A DNA stretch of 64,000 bases from Sulfurovum sp. (GTDB lineage Bacteria > Campylobacterota > Campylobacteria > Campylobacterales > Sulfurovaceae), in NCBI GenBank assembly GCA_027062365.1, contig JAMOTK010000022.1, positions 1 to 64,000 on the forward strand, given 5' to 3'. Under the pieces are notes generated by a model that searched no databases, was not told the DNA's origin, and worked only from the letters and a program-made list of their open reading frames with translations. The translations under genes and the position numbers were made by a program. Position 1 is the stretch's first letter. Each line of letters begins with the position of its first letter. Positions 1 through 8,878 of the stretch are shown piece after piece.

Positions 1-18
1 GTCTCTTAACATCTCATC

Positions 19-1280
19 TTGATTATGCATAAAAAACTCCTCTTACTATATATCCCTTACTATATCAAAAAATTACTTTTAAACTACTCTCCTTTGCTTT
101 TTTCTTTTATGCTGAATGGTTACAATAATTTAAAAGATAAGCAGTATTCTCAGAATATTTTTAAGCTTAGTTTCCCATTATTATCAACAACAAAAGAAAA
201 TTATTGGAAAGATACAGCTTATAATATTCAAAATATGGAGTATAGGTTTTGTAGTGAATTTGGTGGTAGTCATATTATTGGAGGTATTACGAGGACAGAG
301 AGAGATGGAAAATTATTTTTAGAATATTTAAAAAATAAAAACCTTTTATTAGATAAGTATCAAGATAAAGAGATTCATTTTATTGTAGGTGATAATAATC
401 AAAATACTACTATTGAAATAGAAGAAATACAAAATGAAGATACACAACTTCCCTCATCATGTAAAATAAAAAACATAATCCTATACGGTGTAGCAGGAGT
501 GGGAAAAACTTATAGTCATAAAAAACTTATTGCTTTAATAGAAGGAAGAGATTTTAGTCAAAATCAAATTTTGAGAATAATAAAGATGATGAAATAGAAG
601 AGGGTAGTGTAGATGAATTATATTCTAAGATAAAAGACGAAAAGAGAGTCAAATTCATCACTTTTCATCAAAGCTTTGGATATGAGGATTTTATAGAGGG
701 TTTTAGACCAAATAGTGAGGGGAAAATTAAGCTTGAAGATGGGATATTTAAATCACTTTGTAAAGAAGCTTATGAAGATAAGGATAATAATTATTACCTA
801 GTCATAGACGAAATAAATAGAGGAAATATCTCTAAAATATTCGGAGAACTTATCACGCTGATAGAAGAAGATAAAAGAGATACACTTGAAGTAACGCTTC
901 CTTATTCTAAACAGCCTTTTAAAATCCCTTCTAATCTCTATATTATTGGGACGATGAATAGCAGTGATAAGTCTATTGCTTTGATAGATATTGCTCTAAG
1001 AAGACGCTTTACTTTTTTGAAGATGATGCCAAATGCTGAACTTATTGAGTATGAAAAAGCTAAAGAAATATTTAAAAAATTAAATGAGTGTATTAAGGAC
1101 GATTTGAGTTTGGGTGAAGAGTATTTGATTGGGCATAGTTATTTTATGACTATCAAAGATAAAGAAGATTTAGACTTTGTCTTGAAATATAAAATAAAAC
1201 CTTTGCTTGAAGAGTATTATTATGGGGATAATGAGAGATTGAAGGGTGATGTAAATTTGTTATCCTACTTTGGGTGGTAG
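19..1280 (+). pseudogene. McrB-like AAA+ GTPase, frameshifted
   Basis: Two open segments in different frames together encode an McrB-type restriction NTPase. Frame 1 (19-597) carries a Walker A motif GVAGVGKT near 487-510. Frame 3 is open from 558 and carries the McrB signatures FHQSFGYEDFIEG, VIDEINRGNISKIFGEL and GTMNSSDKSIALID ahead of an ALRRRF arginine-finger segment, ending at a TAG at 1278-1280. The frames overlap at 558-597, next to several A and T runs, so loss of one base would explain the break. The likely start is TTG 19 or ATG 25, but the N-terminal region does not look typical and the gene could begin upstream of the window. No McrC nuclease follows; the next gene is a lolD-like ATPase. 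It is either a decayed orphan or a sequencing indel. Confidence 0.8.
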
Positions 1281-1288
1281 CTTTATTA

Positions 1289-1297
1289 TGTTAAAAT
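1289..1297 (+). promoter_or_regulatory. extended -10 promoter for the lolD-like gene
   Basis: TGTTAAAAT, an extended -10 element of the TGnTAAAAT form, lies 28 bases before the ATG at 1325, followed by an AAAGG Shine-Dalgarno. No clear -35 is needed or seen. It sits just after the stop of the McrB-like pseudogene, giving the downstream gene its own promoter. Confidence 0.45.
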
Positions 1298-1324
1298 ACT
1301 TTAATTTATTTAAAGGTTATATTT

Positions 1325-1987
1325 ATGTCCTCTCTTCTCCTTAAAGCCCATGCTATTGCACATCGTTTTGATTATACGCTTTTTACTGATATAGATTTTA
1401 CTTTAGCACCCTATCAGTCTAAAGCTATCGTAGGGCGTAGTGGGTCTGGTAAATCTACACTTTTACATATATTGTCTACTTTTATGCCACCCAATGAGGG
1501 GAGTGTTAGCGTATTGGGGCAAGATATTTATCATTTGACAGAGGATAAGATAGAATCCTTACGACGGTATAATATAGGTATTATTTTTCAGTTTCACTAT
1601 CTTTTCAAAGGGATGTCTGCGATAGATAATATCGAAGTGGCTAGTATGCTAAGTGGAGAAAAGATAGATGAGGGGATACTCGAAAAACTAGAGATTAAAT
1701 CGTTGATGCAACAGCGTATTGGAGACCTCTCTGGTGGACAGCAACAGCGTGTCTCTATCGCTCGTGTATTGAGTAAAAAACCTCGTATCATCTTTGCTGA
1801 TGAACCTACAGGAAACCTAGACAAAGAGACAGCGACTTTAGTCATGGATGTCTTACTAGACTACTGCAAATCTACAGGAGCAGGGCTACTGCTAGTGACC
1901 CATGATGAGGCTATGGCAAGGCGTTGTAATGGGGTATATACCTTAGAAGATAAGGTCTTGAAGGAAGATAGCATAGAGGCTTTATAA
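1325..1987 (+). CDS. lolD: LolD-like ABC transporter ATP-binding protein
   Basis: A 220-aa ABC ATPase of the lipoprotein-release (LolCDE) or MacB/FtsE class. Visible motifs are Walker A GRSGSGKS (residues 37-44), Q-loop FQ near 89, signature LSGGQQQR (135-142), Walker B IIFADEP (155-161) with catalytic Glu160, and the H-loop His193. Length and the LSGGQQQRVSIARVL segment fit LolD. No LolC/E permease is next to it in this window, so the partner must be elsewhere, and the exact substrate (lipoprotein release or another export task) is inferred from similarity alone. It has its own extended -10 promoter and converges with prfB. Confidence 0.8.
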   Translation: MSSLLLKAHAIAHRFDYTLFTDIDFTLAPYQSKAIVGRSGSGKSTLLHILSTFMPPNEGSVSVLGQDIYHLTEDKIESLRRYNIGIIFQFHYLFKGMSAIDNIEVASMLSGEKIDEGILEKLEIKSLMQQRIGDLSGGQQQRVSIARVLSKKPRIIFADEPTGNLDKETATLVMDVLLDYCKSTGAGLLLVTHDEAMARRCNGVYTLEDKVLKEDSIEAL

Positions 1988-2012
1988 CGCTCTCTACTGC
2001 TTGATAGGTGGA

Positions 2013-3107
2013 CTACTTCGCCTGAGCGATGAGAACACCTTCTAAGAGTTTGTTTATATCTCCATCTAGGATGGCATCTACATTGGTGTAAGGGATATTG
2101 GAGCGTGTGTCTTTGACTTGTTGGTAGGGTTGCATGACGTAGGAGCGTATTTGATGTCCCCAGCCGTTGTCTGATTTTTCTACGCCGTCTAGTTTGGCTT
2201 GTTTTTTTGCCATTTCGTACTCATAAAGACGGGATTTGAGCATCTTCATGGCGGCGGCTTTGTTTTTGTGTTGGCTTCGGTCATTTTGACACTGGACGAC
2301 AATATTGGTTTCGATGTGCGTGAGTCTGATGGCTGATTCTGTTTTATTGACGTGTTGTCCTCCTGCTCCACTAGAACGGTAGGTGTCTATGCGTATATCT
2401 TTGTCTTCTATGGTGATGTCTATATCATCATCCACTTCAGGCGAGACCATGACCGAAGAAAAAGAAGTATGACGCTTTGCATTGGAGTCAAAAGGTGAGA
2501 TACGTACGAGTCTGTGTATGCCATTTTCTACTTTGAGGTATCCATAAGCATTTTCTCCTTTGATGATGAAAGAAACATCTTTAATCCCTGCTTCTTCTGC
2601 TGGTTGGTAGTCTAGGACTTCTATCTTAAAGCCTTGACGCTCTGCCCAACGTAGGTACATACGGTAGAGCATATTTGCCCAATCTTGACTCTCTGTACCA
2701 CCAGCTCCTGGGTGGATAGAGACGATGGCATGGTTGGCATCGTGTTCGCCACTTAGCATCATCTGTACCTCTAGGGCATTGGTGCTTTCTTGGAGACTTG
2801 GGGCATCTTCATAGAGCATTTCTATGGTCTCTTCATCATTTTCTGCTTTGGCAAGGTCAAAGTATTCACTCGCTTCAATCACAGCATCATTGGCTGTATG
2901 ATAGGTGGCTAAGATGCGTTCTGTTTTTGTTTTCTCTTGAGAGATTTTACCTGCGTAACTTACATCATTCCAAAAGTCTTGGTTTTGTTGCATGGTTTCA
3001 ATCTCATTGAGTCTTGTTTGAAGTAGCTCGGGTTTAACAATATTTTTGATATTATCCATCTTAATAGAGAGAGACTTGAGTAGTTCACTGTATTCGTAAG
3101 CATCCAT
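2013..3107 (-). CDS. prfB: peptide chain release factor 2
   Basis: Class I release factor RF2, which hydrolyses peptidyl-tRNA at UGA and UAA. The GGQ catalytic tripeptide ([15 protein letters not shown]) lies about residues 247-249 and the RF2-specific SPF codon-recognition tripeptide (RISPFD) about 203-205. I start it at ATG 3107, giving 364 aa beginning [10 protein letters not shown], because an AAAGGA Shine-Dalgarno lies at the right distance before it; an in-frame ATG at 3128 overlaps that site. Unlike E. coli prfB, no in-frame UGA and no programmed frameshift is needed: the frame is continuous. It is divergent from panC with a short shared promoter region and converges with the lolD-like gene. 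Confidence 0.95.
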   Translation of the reverse strand: MDAYEYSELLKSLSIKMDNIKNIVKPELLQTRLNEIETMQQNQDFWNDVSYAGKISQEKTKTERILATYHTANDAVIEASEYFDLAKAENDEETIEMLYEDAPSLQESTNALEVQMMLSGEHDANHAIVSIHPGAGGTESQDWANMLYRMYLRWAERQGFKIEVLDYQPAEEAGIKDVSFIIKGENAYGYLKVENGIHRLVRISPFDSNAKRHTSFSSVMVSPEVDDDIDITIEDKDIRIDTYRSSGAGGQHVNKTESAIRLTHIETNIVVQCQNDRSQHKNKAAAMKMLKSRLYEYEMAKKQAKLDGVEKSDNGWGHQIRSYVMQPYQQVKDTRSNIPYTNVDAILDGDINKLLEGVLIAQAK

Positions 3108-3182
3108 TTGTGTATATTCCTTTATCATTTACCAATAATTAGATATGATTTTACCAAAATATAACAAAATAGAGGGTTAGAG

Positions 3183-4007
3183 ATGGTTATTGTACATACA
3201 ATAGAAGCACTATATGAGGCAAAAAAGGCAGTAGTAGGCAGTGTAGGGTTTGTTCCTACTATGGGGGCGTTGCATCAAGGGCATCTTTCTCTCATTCAAC
3301 AAGCAAGGAGAGAAAATGAGATTTTGATCGTCTCTATTTTTGTCAATCCTACACAGTTTTTGGAGGGAGAGGACTTAGATGCCTATCCACGCAAAGATGA
3401 AGCAGATATACAAATTTGTACATTGGCTAAAGTAGATATACTCTTCATGCCAAGCATCGAAGCGATGTATGAAAAAGATGAATTATGCATTGGTGCACCT
3501 GCGATAGGTGGCTATATACTCGAAGGGGCAAAACGTGCAGGTCATTTTGATGGGATGCTTCAAATTGTGATGAAATTACTCAATCTATCGGGGGCAAAAC
3601 GCGCGTATTTTGGTAAAAAAGATGCCCAACAGTTGGTACTTGTGATGCAAATGGTCAAGCATTATTTTATGGAGGTAGAGATAGTCCCTTGTGAGATAGT
3701 CCGTGATAGCCTAGGTCTAGCACTTAGCTCTCGTAATATCTATCTAAATGAGGATGAAAAGAAACGTGCTTTGTCTCTCTCAAAGGCGTTAAAGTCTGCG
3801 ACTAAGATGGTTATGGCAGGGGAGTTAGAGAGTGAAACTATCAAAAAAGAGATGCGTTTAGTATTGGCTCAAACCGATACTATAGAGTATGTAGCTATTG
3901 TAAATCGGGCATTTAAACCTTTAGAAAGCGTAGAGATTGGTAATACGATTATTCTCGTAGCAGGACAGGTAGGGTTACCTCGTTTGATTGATAATATTTG
4001 GATATAA
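3183..4007 (+). CDS. panC: pantothenate synthetase
   Basis: Catalyses ATP-dependent condensation of pantoate with beta-alanine to make pantothenate, a coenzyme A precursor, in the cytoplasm. The 274-aa protein has the family's N-terminal nucleotide-binding motif PTMGALHQGHLSL (residues 25-37, HxGH type), the FVNPTQF pantoate-binding segment, and the ALSSRNIYL motif equivalent to KMSKS. Length is normal for the family. An AGAGGG-type ribosome site precedes the ATG. panB, the preceding step in the same pathway, is also in the window (15332-16144) but on the other strand and not in an operon with it. The DUF805 gene follows 32 bases later. Confidence 0.95.
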   Translation: MVIVHTIEALYEAKKAVVGSVGFVPTMGALHQGHLSLIQQARRENEILIVSIFVNPTQFLEGEDLDAYPRKDEADIQICTLAKVDILFMPSIEAMYEKDELCIGAPAIGGYILEGAKRAGHFDGMLQIVMKLLNLSGAKRAYFGKKDAQQLVLVMQMVKHYFMEVEIVPCEIVRDSLGLALSSRNIYLNEDEKKRALSLSKALKSATKMVMAGELESETIKKEMRLVLAQTDTIEYVAIVNRAFKPLESVEIGNTIILVAGQVGLPRLIDNIWI

Positions 4008-4039
4008 TAAAAACAAGATAACTATAAAAGGGTACAACA

Positions 4040-5464
4040 ATGAATATTTTTTATGACTATTATATCAATGTCTTCAAAAACAATTATATCAAGTTTTCAG
4101 GAAGAGCAACACGTAGTGAGTTTTGGTATTTTGCACTTTTTAACCTTATCATGAGTACGCTCTTTGTGGTCTCTGATGTAGTATTAGGTACGGTTATTCC
4201 TCTCCCTATTGATACAGGCGTTCCTCCCAATATTGGATTGAGTACATTGTACTCTTTGATTGTATTTTTACCCTCTTTGGCATTGAGTTTTCGCCGTTTA
4301 CATGATATTGGCAAGAGTGCTTGGTGGCTTTTTATCATACTTGTGCCTGTGATAGGGTTTTTTATATTGCTCTATTTCTATGTCAAAGCAGGGGATGAAA
4401 CAAACAATAAATATGGTACAAATCCTTTATCTAGCAATAGCCAACCCCTCCAAGGTGAAGCAAATGAAGAGTCTACACCCATCAATCATGATATTTCACA
4501 AAATATGCTCATGGATGATACACAAAAACGTGCAAAAAGTTCAGGGGCTAAAAAAATATTTAAAATAATAGGTATCTTGTTATTGGTTATTTTCGTAGTT
4601 GCTGGGGCATTGTTTTTCTTTATGGGGAGTGCCTTACTCTCTGTGGGTAAAACGATAGTCGCTGAAGCAAATCCTAGTAATATCATTACCCAATTTGAAC
4701 AAAAGGGAGATACTACGGTCATTACTATCCCACTGAAAGAGAATTATGCATTGGTATACAATAATCTAAACCTATGTACCCCAAAGAGTGCAAAAAAGGG
4801 TGCTTTTTTCAAAAAAGTAGATTCTGGGGAATTTGGTAATTCTTCTTCTTGTATGAATAATCAATGTAGTGTTTCTGTCTCTTTAAAAGATATGACACAT
4901 TACCCTAAGCAGATATTAGCCTATGTAAAAGAAGGCAATACGTGTACACAAAAGAGTATTCCTACACAAACGAAGCCTACCATTAAAAGCTATACAGCCT
5001 TGATAGAAATGACCCCAGCACTTTTGACACAATTAAAAGTCAAAGGCAATACCTATAAAGTCTCGGTATCTAAAACCAACACATATAATTCGTGGCAACT
5101 GATGGGTACTAAAAAAGTGTCATTTAATTATAACAAAAAAGTATCAAGAGATACCCTCATGATAGATGGTATCAAAAAAGCCAATATTATCTACACCAAT
5201 AAGAAAAAAGAAGCCGTAAACACGGTAGTATTACCTAAAAAGCCTCTAATTAAGACTCCTACCCCTACTAAAAAACCAATAATCATCAAACAAAATGCCA
5301 AACCAAGTACAACTATACAACAATTAGAATCAGAAAAAAGAGCATTAGGAAAGCAAAAAAGAGAAATGATGCTAGAATTACAAAAGCTACAAGAAGAACA
5401 AAAAAGAGCATTAAACAAAGAAAAAGAATCACTACTTAAAGCACTCAAAGAGATACAAAAGTAA
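4040..5464 (+). CDS. DUF805 membrane protein with coiled-coil C-terminal extension
   Basis: The 474-aa protein begins with a DUF805 domain (about residues 10-120): the FSGRATRSEFWYF entry motif, then three hydrophobic helices and the LSFRRLHDIGKSAWW motif. DUF805 proteins are usually only 110-150 aa. Here a hydrophilic linker leads to a fourth membrane helix near 175-200, a soluble region with several cysteines (about 240-310), a Thr/Lys/Pro-rich stretch and a charged, strongly helical tail from about 425 to 474 (Glu/Lys/Leu repeats) typical of a coiled coil. Function is unknown. It follows panC closely and may share its transcript. The extra domains make it much longer than usual DUF805 proteins. 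Confidence 0.75.
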   Translation: MNIFYDYYINVFKNNYIKFSGRATRSEFWYFALFNLIMSTLFVVSDVVLGTVIPLPIDTGVPPNIGLSTLYSLIVFLPSLALSFRRLHDIGKSAWWLFIILVPVIGFFILLYFYVKAGDETNNKYGTNPLSSNSQPLQGEANEESTPINHDISQNMLMDDTQKRAKSSGAKKIFKIIGILLLVIFVVAGALFFFMGSALLSVGKTIVAEANPSNIITQFEQKGDTTVITIPLKENYALVYNNLNLCTPKSAKKGAFFKKVDSGEFGNSSSCMNNQCSVSVSLKDMTHYPKQILAYVKEGNTCTQKSIPTQTKPTIKSYTALIEMTPALLTQLKVKGNTYKVSVSKTNTYNSWQLMGTKKVSFNYNKKVSRDTLMIDGIKKANIIYTNKKKEAVNTVVLPKKPLIKTPTPTKKPIIIKQNAKPSTTIQQLESEKRALGKQKREMMLELQKLQEEQKRALNKEKESLLKALKEIQK

Positions 5465-5576
5465 GGTTTGGTGTGTGTGCTTATGGTATGGTTTTTCTGT
5501 AAACACACTCGACTATATACTTTGTGTATCATCTTATTGTTTTCTACAAATAGTTATGTTTCTCTCATACTATGTA

Positions 5577-5585
5577 TGCTAAAAT
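5577..5585 (+). promoter_or_regulatory. extended -10 promoter for the helicase operon
   Basis: TGCTAAAAT, a well-formed extended -10 element, lies 24 bases upstream of the small ORF at 5610 and is followed by an AAGGA ribosome site (about 5599-5603). The remainder of the 5465-5576 gap holds no gene that I can see, only a weak GTGTGT/ACACAC inverted repeat. Confidence 0.5.
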
Positions 5586-5609
5586 AACTCCTGTACAAAA
5601 AGGATTCCA

Positions 5610-5726
5610 ATGATGAACAAAACACTTATAATCATACAAATATCTAGTAAAGCAAGAGAAGAGAACTACCACAATATAGATAAAGAGAAAAAGACTATTC
5701 GTAGGTTTGAGTTGAAGATAAGATAA
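5610..5726 (+). CDS. 38-aa hypothetical leader ORF
   Basis: A short ORF, MMNKTLIIIQISSKAREENY at its N-terminus, with a ribosome site (AAAAAGGA) six bases before its ATG. Its TAA stop overlaps the helicase ATG as TAATG, so the helicase is probably translationally coupled to it. The C-terminal half is basic (Lys/Arg rich). I recognise no family. It may be a real small protein, a regulatory leader peptide or the surviving end of a lost gene. The tight spacing to promoter and helicase argues that it is translated. Confidence 0.45.
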   Translation: MMNKTLIIIQISSKAREENYHNIDKEKKTIRRFELKIR

Positions 5727-8700
5727 TGAAAGTTTTTATATCTCTATCCGATACTGTGAAAAGTAAAATAAAAAATAAATTTAATATGAATATGGAAAAC
5801 TTTATAGAAAAAGAGTTTCCACAAGATAAAGATTTAAACTGTTATTTTTTTAAATATAAAGGTCAAAAAGACTCTTTAATTGGATTAAAAGTCTCTAATA
5901 GTAATTATCTTTTATTAATTAAAAGAGTTGAAAAAAATGGTTATTGGGAAAGTTATTTTATAGCTATTGATATTCAAAAAAGAGAAGATATTATTATGGA
6001 TAAACATAATCTATTTTTAAATATAAAAACTGAATTAAAAATACCTATACTCTTCAATAAGAATTATGAAAAAGATTCTGATAAATATTGGGAATTAGCA
6101 AAAAAGATAAATAATAGTGTCTCAAGATTAAATCAATATCAAGTTAACCCTGAACAAAATATTAAAATAATAGAACAAAAAAAGTCAAATTTAAATGAAC
6201 AAATAATCACAATATCCTTAGGCAATAGAGTAAAAGAAAAAATACAAACCAAGTTTAAAAGTAATATAGAAGATTTTATAGAAAAAGAGTTTCCACAAGA
6301 TAAAGATTTAGATATATATATGTTTAAATATTTAATGGGTAGTGATGAAAAGATAGCTCTAAAGAGTAAAAATAGTAATTATATGCTTGTGATGGAAAGA
6401 AGTACAAATTATCAAGATAGAAAAGATAACTATATGTTCTGCTTTGATATACAAAAAAGAGAAGAGATAGAAAAAGATGAAGAGAATGAATTTATAACCA
6501 AAAGATGTGAGTTAAAGATACCTGTAGAATTTAATAGAAACCTTTATAATAACTCAACTGTTGAACTCTTAGATGATATTGAAAAACAGTTTCACTATAT
6601 TAAACCATATAAAATTCAATCTCTTGAAGAAAATGAAGAGTTTAAAAAATGGTATGTCTATCTAACACTACTTGAAAAAATTATTGATACAAAAGATTTT
6701 TATATAGAGGCTGATATATCATATACAGATAAAAAAGCTAAAGTTAATATATCTCATTTAAAAGATAAAGAGTTATTAGAGAAGATAAAAAAAGCTAGAA
6801 GTCAAAACTTTTTATATTATCAGATAGATGAAGTAGATATATCTAAACCTATTCACGAATGGGATGAAAAGGATAATAGAAATAGAAACTTTGGAGTTCT
6901 AAGAAACAATCAACAAGGTATTTTACAGTTTGATTTAGATGATGATTTTATTAAAAAATTTAAAACAAAAAATGATAAAGAGATAATCGCAAATAGTTAT
7001 GATACAAATGATTTTATAGTTAAATCTAGACAATATATTGAAAAATCGTTAAGAGATATAAATAAAAATATCGTATATAGAGATAAGAGTAAAACTCAAA
7101 TAAATGTGGCAAATTCTATTATGAATCTAAAGATAGAAAAAGATAAACAAGAAAAAATAATTACTATTTGGAATGCTTTATCAGATAAAAATCATAATAA
7201 AAATGCTAAAGATATAGATAAAAATGAAGTTAATGATATTTTACTACTTTTGGGTAAAAATAATAAAGAGAGTTTTAATCCACCATCAAAACTAATCCTA
7301 AGAGTATCTTATTTTAGAGACCAATTTCAATTAAGAACTCTTAAAAAAGGATTAGAACAGATACAAAGACACCCTCTAAAAGCTTATCTGTTTGGAAATA
7401 AAAAGATAGATAAAATTTCGCAAGATGAAGTAGATAATTTTGAAATAGAGTTTTTATCAAAGGTATTAAATGATAGACAAAAAGAATCTATTACAAAAGC
7501 TCTAATTAGTAAAGATATATTTATGATACAAGGACCACCTGGTACGGGTAAAACAGAGGTTATATCAGAAATAGCATATCAAGAGGCGATAAGAGGGAAA
7601 AAGGTGCTTATCACTTCACAAGCTAATATGGCTGTGGATAATGCTATTGCTAGATTAAATCACCCATCTCTCTATCCCGTGAGAATAATACGAAAAGATT
7701 ATGAGCCTGAAGATGGTGAAATTTTGCCAATAGAAGAGAATATAGCAACATTTTATCAAGATAGAATAATCTCTAATTTATCAAAAGAGTTACAAGAGAA
7801 TAAAAATGAGTATAGTCAGATACAAAATGATTTTTTAGAAGAGTTAAAAGATGATGAAAATCAAGATATAGAAGAGGAGAGAGGATATCTGAAATCTTAT
7901 TATCTTAAAAATATAAATATCTATGGGGCTACACTTTTTGAGACAGGTAAGTATAGTTTTAAAGATAAAGAGTTTGATGTAGTGATAGTAGATGAAGTAT
8001 CCAAAGCTATGCCACCTGAACTTGTGCTTCCTATACTTAAAGCAAATAAACTTATTTTGGTAGGAGACCATAAACAGTTACCTCCAATTCTAAGTAATGA
8101 GTTAAGTTTAGAAGATGTAGCCAAAGAGAGTGGTATTGAGCTAAAGTCATTAGATTTTGAGACTACGGTATTTGAAAAATTAATATCTAATAACCCTGAT
8201 AGTTTTGTAATGCTAAATACTCAATATAGAATGCACCCTGATATTCAAATGGTAATTAATCAATTTTATAGAGATAATAATAGTAATGGGTTAGAGTGTG
8301 GATTAGCTAATCCTGATATAGAAAAATCTCATAATATAAAAGATGGTATATTTTTAAATAAACATCTTATTTGGTTAAAGACAAAAGAGAGTGCAAAAGA
8401 GGAGAGAGTAAATACATCTTTTAAAAATAAAAGTGAAGTCCAAGGGATTAAACAAACATTAGGTTTCTTAGATAAAGAGTATAAAAAACAAAATATTATC
8501 CCAACAGTTGGAGTAATTACATTCTATGCTACACAGTTAGGAGAACTAAGAAGACTTGAAAAAGGAGGCTTTTGGAATTTAGAAGCCAAAAAAAGAAACT
8601 ATCCAAATTTAGATTTAAGGTTTGGTACTGTGGATAGATTTCAAGGGCAAGAGAGAGATATTATTATAGTTTCACTTGTACGAAATAACAAAGAGCATAA

Positions 8701-8878
8701 TATAGGTTTTGCAAAGAAGCCTAATAGAGTAAATGTAGCATTTTCAAGAGCAAAAAAACTTCTTATTATTGTGGGTAATGCTGATAATTTTACTTATGGA
8801 AGAGATGAAAAATCATCAAAAGTATATAAAGAGATATTTAATATTGCCAAAAAATTTGGTACAGTAAAGGGATTATAG
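5726..8878 (+). CDS. SF1 (UPF1/Dna2-like) helicase with duplicated N-terminal domain
   Basis: A 1050-aa superfamily 1B helicase. Motor motifs: Walker A GPPGTGKTE (from about residue 603), motif Ia TSQANMAVDNAIARL, Walker B VVIVDEVSKAMPPE (about 750-763, DE-type), motif III GDHKQLPPIL, motif IV region TQYRMHPDIQ, motif V VDRFQGQERDIIIVSL (about 968-983) and motif VI NVAFSRAKK. The N-terminal 300 residues hold two copies of an unknown domain 158 residues apart (copies near 10-110 and 170-270), both with FIEKEFPQDKDL. A helical region of about 300 residues follows before the motor. The downstream gene starts with the next base, so the two form an operon. Base composition is more AT-rich than the neighbours, suggesting acquisition. 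Role inferred: nucleic-acid remodelling in a defence system. Confidence 0.85.
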   Translation: MKVFISLSDTVKSKIKNKFNMNMENFIEKEFPQDKDLNCYFFKYKGQKDSLIGLKVSNSNYLLLIKRVEKNGYWESYFIAIDIQKREDIIMDKHNLFLNIKTELKIPILFNKNYEKDSDKYWELAKKINNSVSRLNQYQVNPEQNIKIIEQKKSNLNEQIITISLGNRVKEKIQTKFKSNIEDFIEKEFPQDKDLDIYMFKYLMGSDEKIALKSKNSNYMLVMERSTNYQDRKDNYMFCFDIQKREEIEKDEENEFITKRCELKIPVEFNRNLYNNSTVELLDDIEKQFHYIKPYKIQSLEENEEFKKWYVYLTLLEKIIDTKDFYIEADISYTDKKAKVNISHLKDKELLEKIKKARSQNFLYYQIDEVDISKPIHEWDEKDNRNRNFGVLRNNQQGILQFDLDDDFIKKFKTKNDKEIIANSYDTNDFIVKSRQYIEKSLRDINKNIVYRDKSKTQINVANSIMNLKIEKDKQEKIITIWNALSDKNHNKNAKDIDKNEVNDILLLLGKNNKESFNPPSKLILRVSYFRDQFQLRTLKKGLEQIQRHPLKAYLFGNKKIDKISQDEVDNFEIEFLSKVLNDRQKESITKALISKDIFMIQGPPGTGKTEVISEIAYQEAIRGKKVLITSQANMAVDNAIARLNHPSLYPVRIIRKDYEPEDGEILPIEENIATFYQDRIISNLSKELQENKNEYSQIQNDFLEELKDDENQDIEEERGYLKSYYLKNINIYGATLFETGKYSFKDKEFDVVIVDEVSKAMPPELVLPILKANKLILVGDHKQLPPILSNELSLEDVAKESGIELKSLDFETTVFEKLISNNPDSFVMLNTQYRMHPDIQMVINQFYRDNNSNGLECGLANPDIEKSHNIKDGIFLNKHLIWLKTKESAKEERVNTSFKNKSEVQGIKQTLGFLDKEYKKQNIIPTVGVITFYATQLGELRRLEKGGFWNLEAKKRNYPNLDLRFGTVDRFQGQERDIIIVSLVRNNKEHNIGFAKKPNRVNVAFSRAKKLLIIVGNADNFTYGRDEKSSKVYKEIFNIAKKFGTVKGL
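5801..6310 (+). repeat. direct repeat inside helicase N-terminus
   Basis: Bases 5801-5836 and 6275-6310 are identical over 36 nucleotides. They are offset by 474 bases, exactly 158 codons, and similarity continues on either side at the protein level (for example DIQKRE and ELKIP recur in both copies). This is an in-frame tandem domain duplication within the helicase gene. Confidence 0.9.

Noticed and set aside
3108-3128. Upstream ATG 3128 for prfB
   Set aside because: It overlaps the AAAGGA ribosome site serving ATG 3107; the family begins with MDxYEYSELL.
4084-5532. Antisense ORFs across the DUF805 gene
   Set aside because: They are shadows of the sense frame with low-complexity composition and no ribosome sites.
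5465-5576. GTGTGT/ACACAC inverted repeat as a terminator after the DUF805 gene
   Set aside because: Stem is only six pairs, the loop is long and no T-run follows at the right place.
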